This document shows positions 1-7,577 of a stretch of 36,039 bases of DNA, one piece after another. Numbering within the stretch: position 1 is the first letter of the stretch; each line of letters starts with the position of its first letter. The translations under genes were made by a program, and so were the position numbers. The notes under the pieces are model-generated. The model was not told the origin of the DNA. It did not search any database and worked only from the letters and a program-made list of their open reading frames with translations. Origin of the DNA: Atopobiaceae bacterium (GTDB lineage: Bacteria > Actinomycetota > Coriobacteriia > Coriobacteriales > Atopobiaceae); the NCBI GenBank assembly GCA_017510785.1, contig JAFWMH010000062.1, forward strand, positions 1 through 36,039, read 5' to 3'.

Positions 1-2
1 AC

Positions 3-659
3 ACGCCCGGCGCCTACCGCGTCGTGGGGCTCGAGGTCCGCGACAAGGCAGGGTACAGCACGACGTTCTGGGACGAGGAGTACGCCGCGGCCACGGGCAG
101 GGAGGGGCCCACGACGTTGCCCAGGCTCGAGTTCACGATCGTCGCCCCTGGGCAGGTTCGATACTACGCAGTCACCCAAGGCGACAAAACGACACTGAGT
201 GCCAATGACGCTGCGGGCGCGACCTTCGTTTTCAACGCACCAGCCGAGAGCCTCGTCGCCATCGACATCGACGGCGAGCAGATTCCCGAGGAAGCGTATT
301 CCGTCGCATCAGGTAGTACCATAGTCACGATACACCAGAGCTTCTTGGCGACCCTCACCCCCGGCGAGCATACCATCGCCGCCATCTACGAGAATGCGAA
401 CCGCTCCATCGCTACGTTTACCGTGTTGAATAGCGAACAACAAATAGAACAGAGCAGCTGTGTCGCCGATGAAACCACATTTGCGACCGCATACCCACAT
501 GGCGCCAAGCTAGCTGCAACTGGAGGTTCAAGCATGCATGACGCATCAACAACGATTCCTGCGACAGGCGATGCAACCGAAGCTGGCCTCATTTCAACTG
601 CATTCGCAGGCATATCGTCCCTTCTTTCGGGGTTCATGCGACGCAAGCGAGAGAAATAG
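3..659 (+). CDS. C-terminal part of a sortase-anchored surface protein (5' end outside window)
   Basis: The reading frame is open from the left edge (codons begin at base 3, before the first ATG at 24), so this is the tail of a longer protein. The last ~35 residues form a cell-wall sorting signal: IPATGD (bases ~551-568), a hydrophobic stretch and a basic RRKREK tail. IPATGD is a recognised variant of LPXTG, so a sortase should cut it and attach it to peptidoglycan. The preceding ~170 residues contain short beta-rich, Ig-like stretches (for example a segment reading EHTIAAIYENANRSIATFTV), as in repeat stalks of adhesins. A perfect hairpin follows 24 bp after the stop. Function of the missing N-terminal part is unknown. 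Confidence 0.8.
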   Translation, partial: TPGAYRVVGLEVRDKAGYSTTFWDEEYAAATGREGPTTLPRLEFTIVAPGQVRYYAVTQGDKTTLSANDAAGATFVFNAPAESLVAIDIDGEQIPEEAYSVASGSTIVTIHQSFLATLTPGEHTIAAIYENANRSIATFTVLNSEQQIEQSSCVADETTFATAYPHGAKLAATGGSSMHDASTTIPATGDATEAGLISTAFAGISSLLSGFMRRKREK

Positions 660-683
660 CCAGTAATCTAAGGCGTACTTGTG

Positions 684-715
684 TCAAGGCCCGCGTCAAA
701 CGACGCGGGCCTTGA
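684..715 (+). terminator. Hairpin downstream of the surface protein gene
   Basis: A perfect 14-bp inverted repeat (684-697 with 702-715) with a 4-nt AAAC loop lies 24 bp after the stop codon. No T-run follows on either strand, so it may be a weak or factor-assisted terminator. Confidence 0.6.
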
Positions 716-1020
716 TGATATCGTGCAGAATCGCCACGACGCGCGCGACTTCGCGGTCGCCCACGGTGAATCGTTCGCGGCTGTCGCAGACGGAGGGCAA
801 GGCCGTACCATACGGCGTCTAAAACATAGGCAGGGGCGAGGTCTCGGTTGGCGCCTCCGCCGACATCGGCGAGTTCGCCGGGAGCGCGATAAGGTTCTGG
901 TGGGAAACGATGGGCCGGGGCCTCGCAAGGGCGCCCCGGCCCCGAGCTTTGTCAAGCAGGCATCACTACGTATTTGTTTACAATTCCTTAGGGAGTGTCA
1001 AGTCGCAAGGAAGGCGTCAT
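716..1020. other. Gene-free GC-rich stretch, possible decayed coding DNA
   Basis: No open frame here has a convincing start or protein character. On the minus strand one frame, broken by a TAG near 832, reads like a protein tail (DREVARVVAILHDIIKA near its end at ~703-750). This might be a remnant of a gene, but the signal is too short to identify. Confidence 0.25.
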
Positions 1021-1021
1021 G

Positions 1022-1051
1022 ATGTCGCTCGCGTGTCGCGACATTGTCGCA
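1022..1051. promoter_or_regulatory. Palindromic repeat copy 1 (putative operator)
   Basis: This 30-bp sequence holds the palindrome TGTCGCGACA and an overlapping inverted repeat GCGACA-T-TGTCGC. The same 30 bases recur exactly at 1091-1120 and with two mismatches at 2538-2567. Copy 1 lies upstream of a TACACT -10-like box at 1072-1077, and copy 2 lies downstream of it. That placement suits an operator pair for the wHTH-containing regulator encoded next. Confidence 0.6.
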
Positions 1052-1090
1052 TAGCGCGACATCCGATGTGGTACACTCTTCGACGACACA

Positions 1091-1120
1091 ATGTCGCTCG
1101 CGTGTCGCGACATTGTCGCA
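1091..1120. promoter_or_regulatory. Palindromic repeat copy 2 (putative operator)
   Basis: Exact copy of 1022-1051, displaced by 69 bp. It ends 23 bp before the start codon of the AlbA_2 gene, so a bound protein would block transcription elongation or initiation from the TACACT box at 1072-1077. Confidence 0.6.
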
Positions 1121-1143
1121 CACGACACATGACGGGAGCCATC

Positions 1144-2538
1144 ATGGACCAACGGGAGCTGGAAACGCACATAAAGGCTGGCGAGGGAATCTCCACGGAG
1201 TTCATGCGCTGCGGCAACCAGCCGGAGACGGACTTCTTCGAGACGGTGTGCTCGTTCGCCAACCGTCAGGGTGGCAACATATTCCTCGGGGTCGGGGACG
1301 ACGGCACCGTTCTGGGCGTATCTCGCAATGCGGCGCCCGACATTAAGCGCAACATTGCGAACGTCCTCAACAACCCGAAAGTGTTCCGCCCGGCCCCGCT
1401 CGTGGAGCCGGAGGACGTCGAGTGCGACGGAAAGCTGGTAATCCGCGTGTGGGTGCCTATGGGCCCTGCGGTCTACAGCTTCAAGGGCGTCGTCTACGAC
1501 CGACTTGCCGACGTCGATACCAAAATAACGGGTGTGGACCAAATCTCCCTGCTCTACCTACGCAAGCAGAACACGTTCTCGGAGCGCAGGATCTACCGCT
1601 ACGCGGGGATGGAGGACCTTCGACCCGACCTCCTAGCGCGCATGCGGCAGATGGCCGTGGCAAGAAAGCCAGATCATCCGTGGGGCTCGCTCGACGACGC
1701 GGCCATGCTGCGCAGCGCCAAGCTCTACGCCAAGGACCGCAGCACCGGCGAGGAGGGCTTCACCCTCGCGGCATTACTCCTTCTGGGAGACGACGACGTC
1801 ATCGGTGATGTGTGCCCCGCGTACAAGACGGACGCCATATGCCGCCTCGCCGACGCGGACCGCTACGACGACAGGCTCGTGGTGAGGACCAACCTCATCG
1901 AAGCCTACGATCTCCTCTCCGAGTTTGCGAATAAGCACCTGCCCGACAAGTTCGTGCTCGATGGTGGCATAAGGAAGAGTGCACGCGACATCATCGTGCG
2001 GGAGCTGGTGTCGAACCTGCTCATCCACCGCGAGTTCCTGAGTCCCTTCCCCGCCAAGCTCATCATCGATGCGGACGGCATACGGACCGAGAACGCGAGC
2101 AGGGCGCTCTACGAGGGGCGCATCACGCTTTCCGACTTCAACCCCATGCCCAAGAACCCCACCACCGCCGACGTCTTCGCCAACATCGGGAGAGCCGAGG
2201 AGCTAGGGAGCGGCATGCGCAACCTCGACAAGTTCTCGCGCCTCTACAGCGGTCGTGTCGCTACGCTCGAGGATGGCGACATCTTCCGCGCGAACGTGCC
2301 CGTCGTACGTACGGCCGCGGGCTCCGGGCAGGACGCGGTCTTGGCTCTGGCAACCTCCATCATCGAGCGCGACGGCTCCCTCACCACTTCCGAGTTCGCC
2401 AAGGCGGGCGACGTTTCGGTGAGGACGGGACAGCGCTGGGTCAAGTCGCTGCTCGAGAGCGGGAAGCTCAAGGCGAGTGCAAGCGACGCCAAGCGCTACG
2501 TCCTGGCTGGCAGGGAGAGCAACATCGAGGCGACATGA
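1144..2538 (+). CDS. AlbA_2 (Schlafen-like)/ATP-binding/winged-helix regulator
   Basis: This is a 464-residue protein of the COG2865 type. Residues ~10-130 form an AlbA_2 (divergent AAA_4, Schlafen-like) domain, recognisable from ESxxTEF-like, ANRQGGNIFLGVGDDG and a following VLGV segment. The middle contains an HSP90/RecG-like ATP-binding region (IVRELVSNLLIHREF, then GRAEELGSGMRNLDKF). The last ~70 residues form a winged helix-turn-helix (TTSEFAKAGDVSVRTGQRWV). The frame is open to 910, but the ATG at 1144 is preferred: a GGGAG sits 6 nt upstream, and the extension would cross the operator repeats. Family members act as transcriptional regulators or in defence-associated loci; the target is unknown. 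Palindromic repeats flank both ends of the gene, which suggests autoregulation or a self-contained mobile unit. Confidence 0.85.
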   Translation: MDQRELETHIKAGEGISTEFMRCGNQPETDFFETVCSFANRQGGNIFLGVGDDGTVLGVSRNAAPDIKRNIANVLNNPKVFRPAPLVEPEDVECDGKLVIRVWVPMGPAVYSFKGVVYDRLADVDTKITGVDQISLLYLRKQNTFSERRIYRYAGMEDLRPDLLARMRQMAVARKPDHPWGSLDDAAMLRSAKLYAKDRSTGEEGFTLAALLLLGDDDVIGDVCPAYKTDAICRLADADRYDDRLVVRTNLIEAYDLLSEFANKHLPDKFVLDGGIRKSARDIIVRELVSNLLIHREFLSPFPAKLIIDADGIRTENASRALYEGRITLSDFNPMPKNPTTADVFANIGRAEELGSGMRNLDKFSRLYSGRVATLEDGDIFRANVPVVRTAAGSGQDAVLALATSIIERDGSLTTSEFAKAGDVSVRTGQRWVKSLLESGKLKASASDAKRYVLAGRESNIEAT

Positions 2539-2567
2539 TGTCGTCCGCGTGTCGCGACATTGTCGCA
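2538..2567. promoter_or_regulatory. Palindromic repeat copy 3, at the stop codon of the AlbA_2 gene
   Basis: It matches the 1022 and 1091 copies at 28 of 30 positions and begins on the last base of the TGA stop. Three copies thus bracket the gene. It could be an operator for downstream DNA or one end of a duplicated cassette. Confidence 0.55.
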
Positions 2568-2574
2568 TAACTGG

Positions 2575-2656
2575 CATTCTAACGACGATTTAACCCGCGA
2601 AACCGTCGTTAGAATGACATCCCACGCTCTAATGCCGACAACTCGTCGTTAGAGCG
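2575..2656. promoter_or_regulatory. Second palindrome pair (TCTAACGACG / CGTCGTTAGA family)
   Basis: A perfect 13-bp inverted repeat, CATTCTAACGACG at 2575-2587 and its complement at 2604-2616, is followed by an 8-bp inverted repeat CGCTCTAA/TTAGAGCG at 2625-2632 and 2649-2656. The core CGTCGTTAGA occurs twice as a direct repeat (2604 and 2643). The sequence differs from the TGTCGCGACA family just upstream, so a different DNA-binding protein is likely. Confidence 0.45.
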
Positions 2657-2679
2657 GCTCTACACCGCCGCCGGGACGC

Positions 2680-2826
2680 ATGTGGTGGAATCGTGGGAGA
2701 ATTCTTCACGAGCTGCCAGCACGAGACGAGAAAGCGGCCAGCGTTATCGGTCGCATTCTCTATGAAACCAATGCAAAGGGAGGCGAAAAAGGCAAGGTAG
2801 TCGTGCGGTTCCAAAAGACGACATAA
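2680..2826 (+). CDS. Small orphan ORF, 48 codons, unknown function
   Basis: An ATG at 2680 opens a 48-residue frame ending at TAA 2826. It is basic and contains KAASVIGRILYETNAKGGEK. There is no clear Shine-Dalgarno sequence. It follows directly on the palindrome pair at 2575-2656, in the position where a regulated gene would begin. It is either a short protein or the 3' remnant of a gene whose body has been deleted. No family was recognised. Confidence 0.25.
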   Translation: MWWNRGRILHELPARDEKAASVIGRILYETNAKGGEKGKVVVRFQKTT

Positions 2827-3510
2827 ACCGCGAAATAATCCTCAAGATGCTTCATAACCGCAGCTCGATTGGTGTCCCGCCCACGGAATGCGATGGCATC
2901 GAGAAGAGACGGGGCCGCGATGGAGACGTGTTCCTAAACAAGACTCCCATAGATGGGCCCCACGCGCAACCAATCACCAGACGCTTGGCCTACACCCTCG
3001 TCCGTACGTTGCGAGGCTCGGTGGCTCCGCTCCTGGGGTGACCGCGGCGGAATCTGTCGGAAAATCGACCTGTGCAAATCACGCGGGGCGGAACCTGTCG
3101 GAAAGCGGGCCCCTGCAACGTCCCCGGGACAAAAACCTGTCGGAATATCGACCTGTGCAAATCGCCGGGACCGAATCTATCGGATAGCGGACCTCTGCGC
3201 CGCTTCCAGAGCAAAAACCTGTCGGAATATCGACCTGTGCAAATCGCCGCGCAGGAATCTGTCGGAAAATCGACCTGTGCAAGCCTTTCAGTTGCACAAG
3301 TCGCATTATCGACAGACCTTTTTCCCTCCCGGCCTGCGCGACGGCTCGGCCATCGCGCAGGCCACGATCCCGTCTGGCGGTGCTGCGATAGCAAACGAAG
3401 CTGACATTAGCAACAAGCAGACAACGCCCATCGTTTATGAAGCATCTTAGGGGGCATAAAAAGCGCGATTCTCAAGTAGATACCCAGAACATATCCCCGA
3501 AACGTTCAAG
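2827..3510. other. Gene-free stretch around the 41-bp array
   Basis: Apart from the tandem array at 3050-3316 I see no convincing gene. The 165-codon plus-strand frame starting at 2953 runs through the array in shifting repeat frames and is rejected as coding. Confidence 0.5.
3050..3316. repeat. Tandem array, six ~41-bp units plus an inverted copy
   Basis: Units begin with CTGTCGG or CTATCGG at 3054, 3095, 3137, 3177, 3219 and 3259, giving spacings of 41, 42, 40, 42 and 40 bp. Four units (3054, 3137, 3219, 3259) share CTGTCGGAA-N-ATCGACCTGTGCAA. The units at 3095 and 3177 form a second type with GCGG(G/A)CC in the middle. At 3292-3315 a related sequence lies inverted (TTGCACAAGTCG...CGACAG). 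It can pair with unit 6 around a 9-nt loop and is followed by CCTTTTTCCC. The period is not a multiple of three and shifts frame, so it is unlikely to be coding. It is not a CRISPR: the units are contiguous and no spacers stand out. Confidence 0.75.
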
Positions 3511-3547
3511 ACAAAAACAGCTCAGAGGTTTACATAGCCTCTGAGCT
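3510..3547 (-). terminator. Rho-independent terminator of the tRNA gene
   Basis: A perfect 10-bp stem (3519-3528 with 3538-3547) and a 9-nt loop are followed on the minus strand by CTGTTTTTGTC. It lies 9 bp beyond the 3' end of the tRNA. Confidence 0.85.
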
Positions 3548-3556
3548 GGTCTTTTC

Positions 3557-3631
3557 TGGTGGGCGATACTGGGTTCGAACCAGTGACCTTGTGCTTGTAA
3601 GGCACCTGCGCCACCACTGCGCCAATCGCCC
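3557..3631 (-). tRNA. tRNA-Val (anticodon UAC)
   Basis: On the minus strand a 7-bp acceptor stem GGGCGAT/ATCGCCC, a D arm closed by GCGC/GCGC, an anticodon loop CTTACAA giving anticodon UAC (GUA codon, valine), and a T arm ACTGG-TTCGAAC-CCAGT are all visible. The 3' CCA is encoded in the DNA (ends ACCA at 3557-3560). It is a single-gene unit with its own promoter and terminator. Confidence 0.93.
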
Positions 3632-3643
3632 TTGCGAATGACT

Positions 3644-3672
3644 ACTATAACAGAAACTCGCTGTCCACGCAA
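3644..3672 (-). promoter_or_regulatory. Promoter of tRNA-Val
   Basis: On the minus strand TTGCGT (3667-3672), a 17-bp spacer and TATAGT (3644-3649) place the transcription start near 3637, a few bases before the mature 5' end at 3631. Confidence 0.6.
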
Positions 3673-3805
3673 AACATACACGAATCGGTTTCTCGGCGCA
3701 CTCGGCACGCTCGAAGTACGCCAGCCGCACGCTCTAAATCTTCCACGCGGGGGCGCAAACTGCTAAGGTGGTACGTGAACGATTACCTACGGAGGTGGCC
3801 CACCC

Positions 3806-5371
3806 ATGCATACCACATCGCTTTCGCAGCTCGCGCGCTTACTCGCAGATAATGGCATGCTCGCCGAAGCGCACATCGCTCACGATGCAACCGTTTCGAG
3901 TGCGCATTCCGACTCGCGCGTCGTAAGAGCCAATAGTCTGTTTGTTTGCAAAGGTGTGGCATTCCGCACCGAGTATCTGCACGCCGCACTCGACGCCGGG
4001 GCGGTTGGCTACCTGTGCGACGAATCGCATGCGGCAAGCCTCGCCGAGGCGGCGCCCGACGTTCCCGCAATCGTTGCCACCGACGAATCCTTCCGTCAAG
4101 CAACGGCACTCGTTGCGGCCACGGCATGGGGCAATCCCGACCTCGAACTACCACTGCTGGGCATCACCGGTACAAAGGGCAAGTCGACCTGCGCATACAT
4201 GGTGCGCGCCATCGTGGACGCACACGCCGGAGACGGGCGTTGCGGCGTGATGGGCTCCATCGACATGTACGACGGCATCGAAAACATCGAAAGCGTTAAC
4301 ACCACGCCCGAACCCTGCGACTTGTGGCGGCACATCGCCAATGCACGCGACTCCAAGCTCGCAACGGTCGCCATGGAGGTTTCGAGCCACGGTCTTAAGT
4401 ACAACCGCGTGGATCACCTGCACCTCGCGGCCGGCGCGTTTCTCAACCTCGGACGCGACCACATCTCTGCAGCAGAGCATCCCGACTTCGAGGACTACGT
4501 CGCATCGAAGCTGCGGATTTTCGAGCACACGTCCGTCGCCATCGTCAACCTCGAAACCGACCGCGCGTCGCAGGTTCTCGAAGCCGCCCAACAGTGCGAG
4601 CGCGTGGTGACCTTTGCCGCCTCGGGACGTGAGCAGGAGGCGGGCACCGCCGACATATGGGCCTCAAACATCATTCCCGAAATCGGTTTTGTCCACTTCA
4701 CCGCGCACACGCCCGACTGGGAGGGCCGCGTCACCATTTCCATGCCGGGCCTCTTCAATGTAGATAACGCCCTTGCCGCCATCGCCCTCGTAAGCGAGCT
4801 TGGCATTGGCGAGGACGCCGTGCGCGAGGGCCTTTCCCACGTGCGCGTTCCCGGACGCATGGAGCTCATCCCCACCTTCGACCCGCGCGTCATCGGGCTT
4901 GTTGACTACGCTCACAATCGGCTTTCGTACCAGCGGTTCTTCTCGTCGGTTGCCGAGGAGTTCCCGGGCAAGGCCGTTATTGCGCTCTTTGGCGCTCCTG
5001 GCTGCAAGGCTTACGAGCGTCGGGTCGAACTGCCTCAGGAAGCTGCAAAGTGGTCTGACGTACTAATATATACGGAGGAAGACCCAGCGTACGATCCCGT
5101 TGAGGAAATCTGTGCGCAAATGGCCGAGGCAACACCAGAGGGCGCCCGCTACGAGGTTATCCTCAACCGCGAGGAGGCCATCGCCCGCTCGGTGGAGCTT
5201 GCCTTTGAGTTTGAGCAGGGAGCCGTGGTATGCTTGCTCGCCAAGGGCGACGAAACACGGCAGCATCGCGGCAGTGAGTTCGTGCCAGTCGAGTCGGATC
5301 CGGTGCTCTTCGAGCGCTACGTGGCGCAACGCCAAGCCGCCGAGCAATCGGCCCAGCCCGCCCAGCAATAA
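3806..5371 (+). CDS. murE: MurE-type UDP-MurNAc-dipeptide ligase
   Basis: The 521-residue cytoplasmic Mur ligase would add the third residue to UDP-MurNAc-L-Ala-D-Glu with ATP. Visible motifs are the N-terminal MurE fold start (SDSRVVRANSLFVC), P-loop GTKGKST (122-128), VNTTPEP (~164-170), EVSSHGL (191-197), the carbamylated-lysine site in YVASKLRIF (Lys235), GLFNVDNALAA (~315-325) and VDYAH (366-370). The acceptor-binding loop reads TEEDPAYDP (~423-431) and lacks the Arg of the DNPR motif typical of diaminopimelate-adding enzymes. That favours L-Lys or L-Orn as substrate, a type known in Coriobacteriia; this is inference. GGAGGT sits 9 nt before the ATG. Next gene starts 79 bp downstream. 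Confidence 0.85.
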   Translation: MHTTSLSQLARLLADNGMLAEAHIAHDATVSSAHSDSRVVRANSLFVCKGVAFRTEYLHAALDAGAVGYLCDESHAASLAEAAPDVPAIVATDESFRQATALVAATAWGNPDLELPLLGITGTKGKSTCAYMVRAIVDAHAGDGRCGVMGSIDMYDGIENIESVNTTPEPCDLWRHIANARDSKLATVAMEVSSHGLKYNRVDHLHLAAGAFLNLGRDHISAAEHPDFEDYVASKLRIFEHTSVAIVNLETDRASQVLEAAQQCERVVTFAASGREQEAGTADIWASNIIPEIGFVHFTAHTPDWEGRVTISMPGLFNVDNALAAIALVSELGIGEDAVREGLSHVRVPGRMELIPTFDPRVIGLVDYAHNRLSYQRFFSSVAEEFPGKAVIALFGAPGCKAYERRVELPQEAAKWSDVLIYTEEDPAYDPVEEICAQMAEATPEGARYEVILNREEAIARSVELAFEFEQGAVVCLLAKGDETRQHRGSEFVPVESDPVLFERYVAQRQAAEQSAQPAQQ

Positions 5372-5450
5372 ACGAAACAATGGGGACAAGTGCCACCACA
5401 TCGCACCGAGCACGGCACCATCCCCACCGACTTGCACGAAAGGAGGACGC

Positions 5451-6533
5451 ATGGCATTCGACCCTCAACGAGAAGACTATCAGCGGCTTGGCCTACGGTT
5501 CGCCAACTCGCTCAGCACCGCAAGTCCCACCGAGGCCACACGCGCATTCGCGTCCTTCGGCAGACGCTTCGCGCGCGATCGCGACTCGCTGCCACAATCC
5601 GATGCCGACCGCGCATTCGGCTTGGTCGCCGCAGCCGCCAAAAACATCGACTACGAGCTTCCCTTCGCCACCGACGAGGAGGCCGAGCAGATAATAGCTC
5701 GCGGTCACGCGCTTCTCGACGAGGCAATCTCGCTCGACGCTCAATGCTACGACGCCCTTCGCATGAAGGCGGCAGCCGAGCACCCCTCGTTCGAGTCCTT
5801 CTACACGTTTCTCTTCGACCAGTCCGATGAGGTACGACGCACATGCGAGGAGCGTCGCGACAAAGCAGCGGCTGCATGCGAGGGAGACGAACGCGCGCAG
5901 CTCGCCGCCAGCATCGCCATGCGACCGTACGTCCGATGGGTTGCAACGCAGGCCGAGCAGGCCCTCATTTGCGGCCGCAACAAGGAGGCGCTGCGCTGGG
6001 CACACATCGCACTCGAAACCGATTCGCGCGATACCGGCGACGTACGGTTTACTGCCGCGCTAACCTACGCGAAGCTTGAGGACGAGCAAGGTCTCGACGC
6101 ACTCACCATGGCAAGCAAAACGCACCCGCACACCCGTCCGTCAAACGACGCATGGACGCAAATCGCCCGCATGGCCATTGCATATAAGCGATACGACCTT
6201 ACCGAGGCGGCCCAACTGTTCGACCAACTCGCACGAACTTATCCGCATGCCGCCGAGTCATTCGTACGGCAGCTGGAGCTTCCCGACGGTGTGTTCGCTC
6301 GACTCGCCGTACGACCATACAGCGAGGATGAGCTGGTGCTCGCGCTTTCGGAAGCAACGGTTTTGCTTCAGGAGGGACGAGACCCCGACGGACGCGGAGC
6401 GCTCGGTTCGTGGGTCGCGAATCAGGCCGCAGCGCGATTGCCGCAGTCGGTACTTGCCATGCTGGCAGCCGAGGCCGAAGCGCGCGCGCAAGACGCCGGC
6501 ACAAATGGAGCCGACCAAGGAGGCATGTCATGA
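5451..6533 (+). CDS. TPR-like protein A (paralogue of the next gene)
   Basis: This is a 360-residue soluble, strongly helical, acidic protein with no signal peptide or membrane segment. The start at 5451 is set by AGGAGG 6 nt upstream; the frame is open much further but overlaps murE in another frame. Helix pairs such as ALRWAHIALETDSRDTGDVR and AAQLFDQLARTYPHAAES have the spacing of tetratricopeptide-like repeats, as in scaffold proteins. Its stop overlaps the next start in ATGA (6530-6533), so the two are probably translationally coupled. The next gene aligns with it along most of its length. No catalytic motif is seen; function unknown. Confidence 0.8.
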   Translation: MAFDPQREDYQRLGLRFANSLSTASPTEATRAFASFGRRFARDRDSLPQSDADRAFGLVAAAAKNIDYELPFATDEEAEQIIARGHALLDEAISLDAQCYDALRMKAAAEHPSFESFYTFLFDQSDEVRRTCEERRDKAAAACEGDERAQLAASIAMRPYVRWVATQAEQALICGRNKEALRWAHIALETDSRDTGDVRFTAALTYAKLEDEQGLDALTMASKTHPHTRPSNDAWTQIARMAIAYKRYDLTEAAQLFDQLARTYPHAAESFVRQLELPDGVFARLAVRPYSEDELVLALSEATVLLQEGRDPDGRGALGSWVANQAAARLPQSVLAMLAAEAEARAQDAGTNGADQGGMS

Positions 6534-7510
6534 ACGCGCGCGACGAGTTGGTTCATAGGCTTTCCATCAAGCGAAGCCGCAAGCTCGGCTCTCTTTCGAA
6601 GGAAGCGTTCGCCGAACTCGAGCTCGCGGTGCGCGAGGACCCCTCCAACTTTGTAGACGACGCCGAGGAACAGGCGTTTTCCGTAATCGTGCAAGCTCTC
6701 GCACGCTTCGAGGAGTCGCGCCACGACGATGACCTTCTTGACGACGAGCAATACCTCGCGGCACGCGAAACGCGCATGCGTCGCATCTCAGCTGCCTGCA
6801 CGCAGGCCCTTGGGCTCAACGAGCAATGCGTCGACGCACGGCTCATCATGGTGCTCGCGTCCGACGTCACGCCCGACGAACAAACTGGCATGCTGCTTGG
6901 CCTCGACAAACAACTGGAGCAGGACTTCGGGCCCATTGAACCCGGCGCCGCTGGCGACGCATGGGCCGACGTGTTCGTGCGTCCCCGCCTCCGCGTGCGT
7001 GCCGCTCTCGCGCGCGCTTGCGTGGATACCGCGCGCTTTACCATGGCGCGCTCGAACTGCGAGGACCTGCTCGCGCTCGCCCCGCTCGACACCCTCGGCG
7101 CGCGCTTTACCTACGCACTCACACTCGCGCGACTCGAGGACGAGGAGGGCTTCAACTGGCTCGACGCACGCGAAAAGCGCAAAGGCAACGCATGGTTCCA
7201 CCTAAGCCGCGCATTGCTTATGTACAAACTCGGACGGATGCCCGCCGCGCGCCGTGCGCTGCGCGGATACGACCGCTTGTGCGCAGGCGGCGCGTACATC
7301 CTGCTCCAGCCCATCTTCGTCGATACGTACATCCCCGACCGACCGGCTTTCGAGCCAGGCAGCTTTACCGAGGCAATGCTTGCGGCTCACGAAGCAGAAC
7401 CGATTATCGCCGACACACCCGACTTTGTGGGCTGGGCATCCCAGCAACCCGGCTTTTACGACTCGGCAGTTGCGTATTGCGAGCGAAATGGCTTGGACTG
7501 GCGTTCCTAG
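6530..7510 (+). CDS. TPR-like protein B (paralogue of the previous gene)
   Basis: This 326-residue helical cytoplasmic protein begins inside the stop of the previous gene (ATGA). Matching segments include ALGLNEQCVDAR here against ISLDAQCYDALR there, FTYALTLARLEDEEGFNWL against FTAALTYAKLEDEQGLDAL, and AWFHLSRALLMYK against AWTQIARMAIAYK. It therefore looks like an old tandem duplication of a TPR-type scaffold. A small GC-rich repeat of GGCACCCG-type words occupies the gap before the next gene. Confidence 0.8.
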   Translation: MNARDELVHRLSIKRSRKLGSLSKEAFAELELAVREDPSNFVDDAEEQAFSVIVQALARFEESRHDDDLLDDEQYLAARETRMRRISAACTQALGLNEQCVDARLIMVLASDVTPDEQTGMLLGLDKQLEQDFGPIEPGAAGDAWADVFVRPRLRVRAALARACVDTARFTMARSNCEDLLALAPLDTLGARFTYALTLARLEDEEGFNWLDAREKRKGNAWFHLSRALLMYKLGRMPAARRALRGYDRLCAGGAYILLQPIFVDTYIPDRPAFEPGSFTEAMLAAHEAEPIIADTPDFVGWASQQPGFYDSAVAYCERNGLDWRS

Positions 7511-7577
7511 CCGTTAGGCAACCGGCACCCGACATCCGGTGCCCGACACCCGGCACCCGATGGCAAAAGGAGGCAAA

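Noticed and set aside
3050..3316. CRISPR array
   Set aside because: The ~41-bp units follow each other without unique spacers, differ among themselves, and no cas gene is in the window.
2953..3450. 165-codon plus-strand frame over the tandem array
   Set aside because: The repeat period is not a multiple of three, so the same unit is read in different frames; no ribosome site.
3557..3631. tRNA-Val as attachment site of the AlbA_2 island
   Set aside because: No partial copy of the tRNA 3' end is found between 1 and 3500, and no integrase is present.
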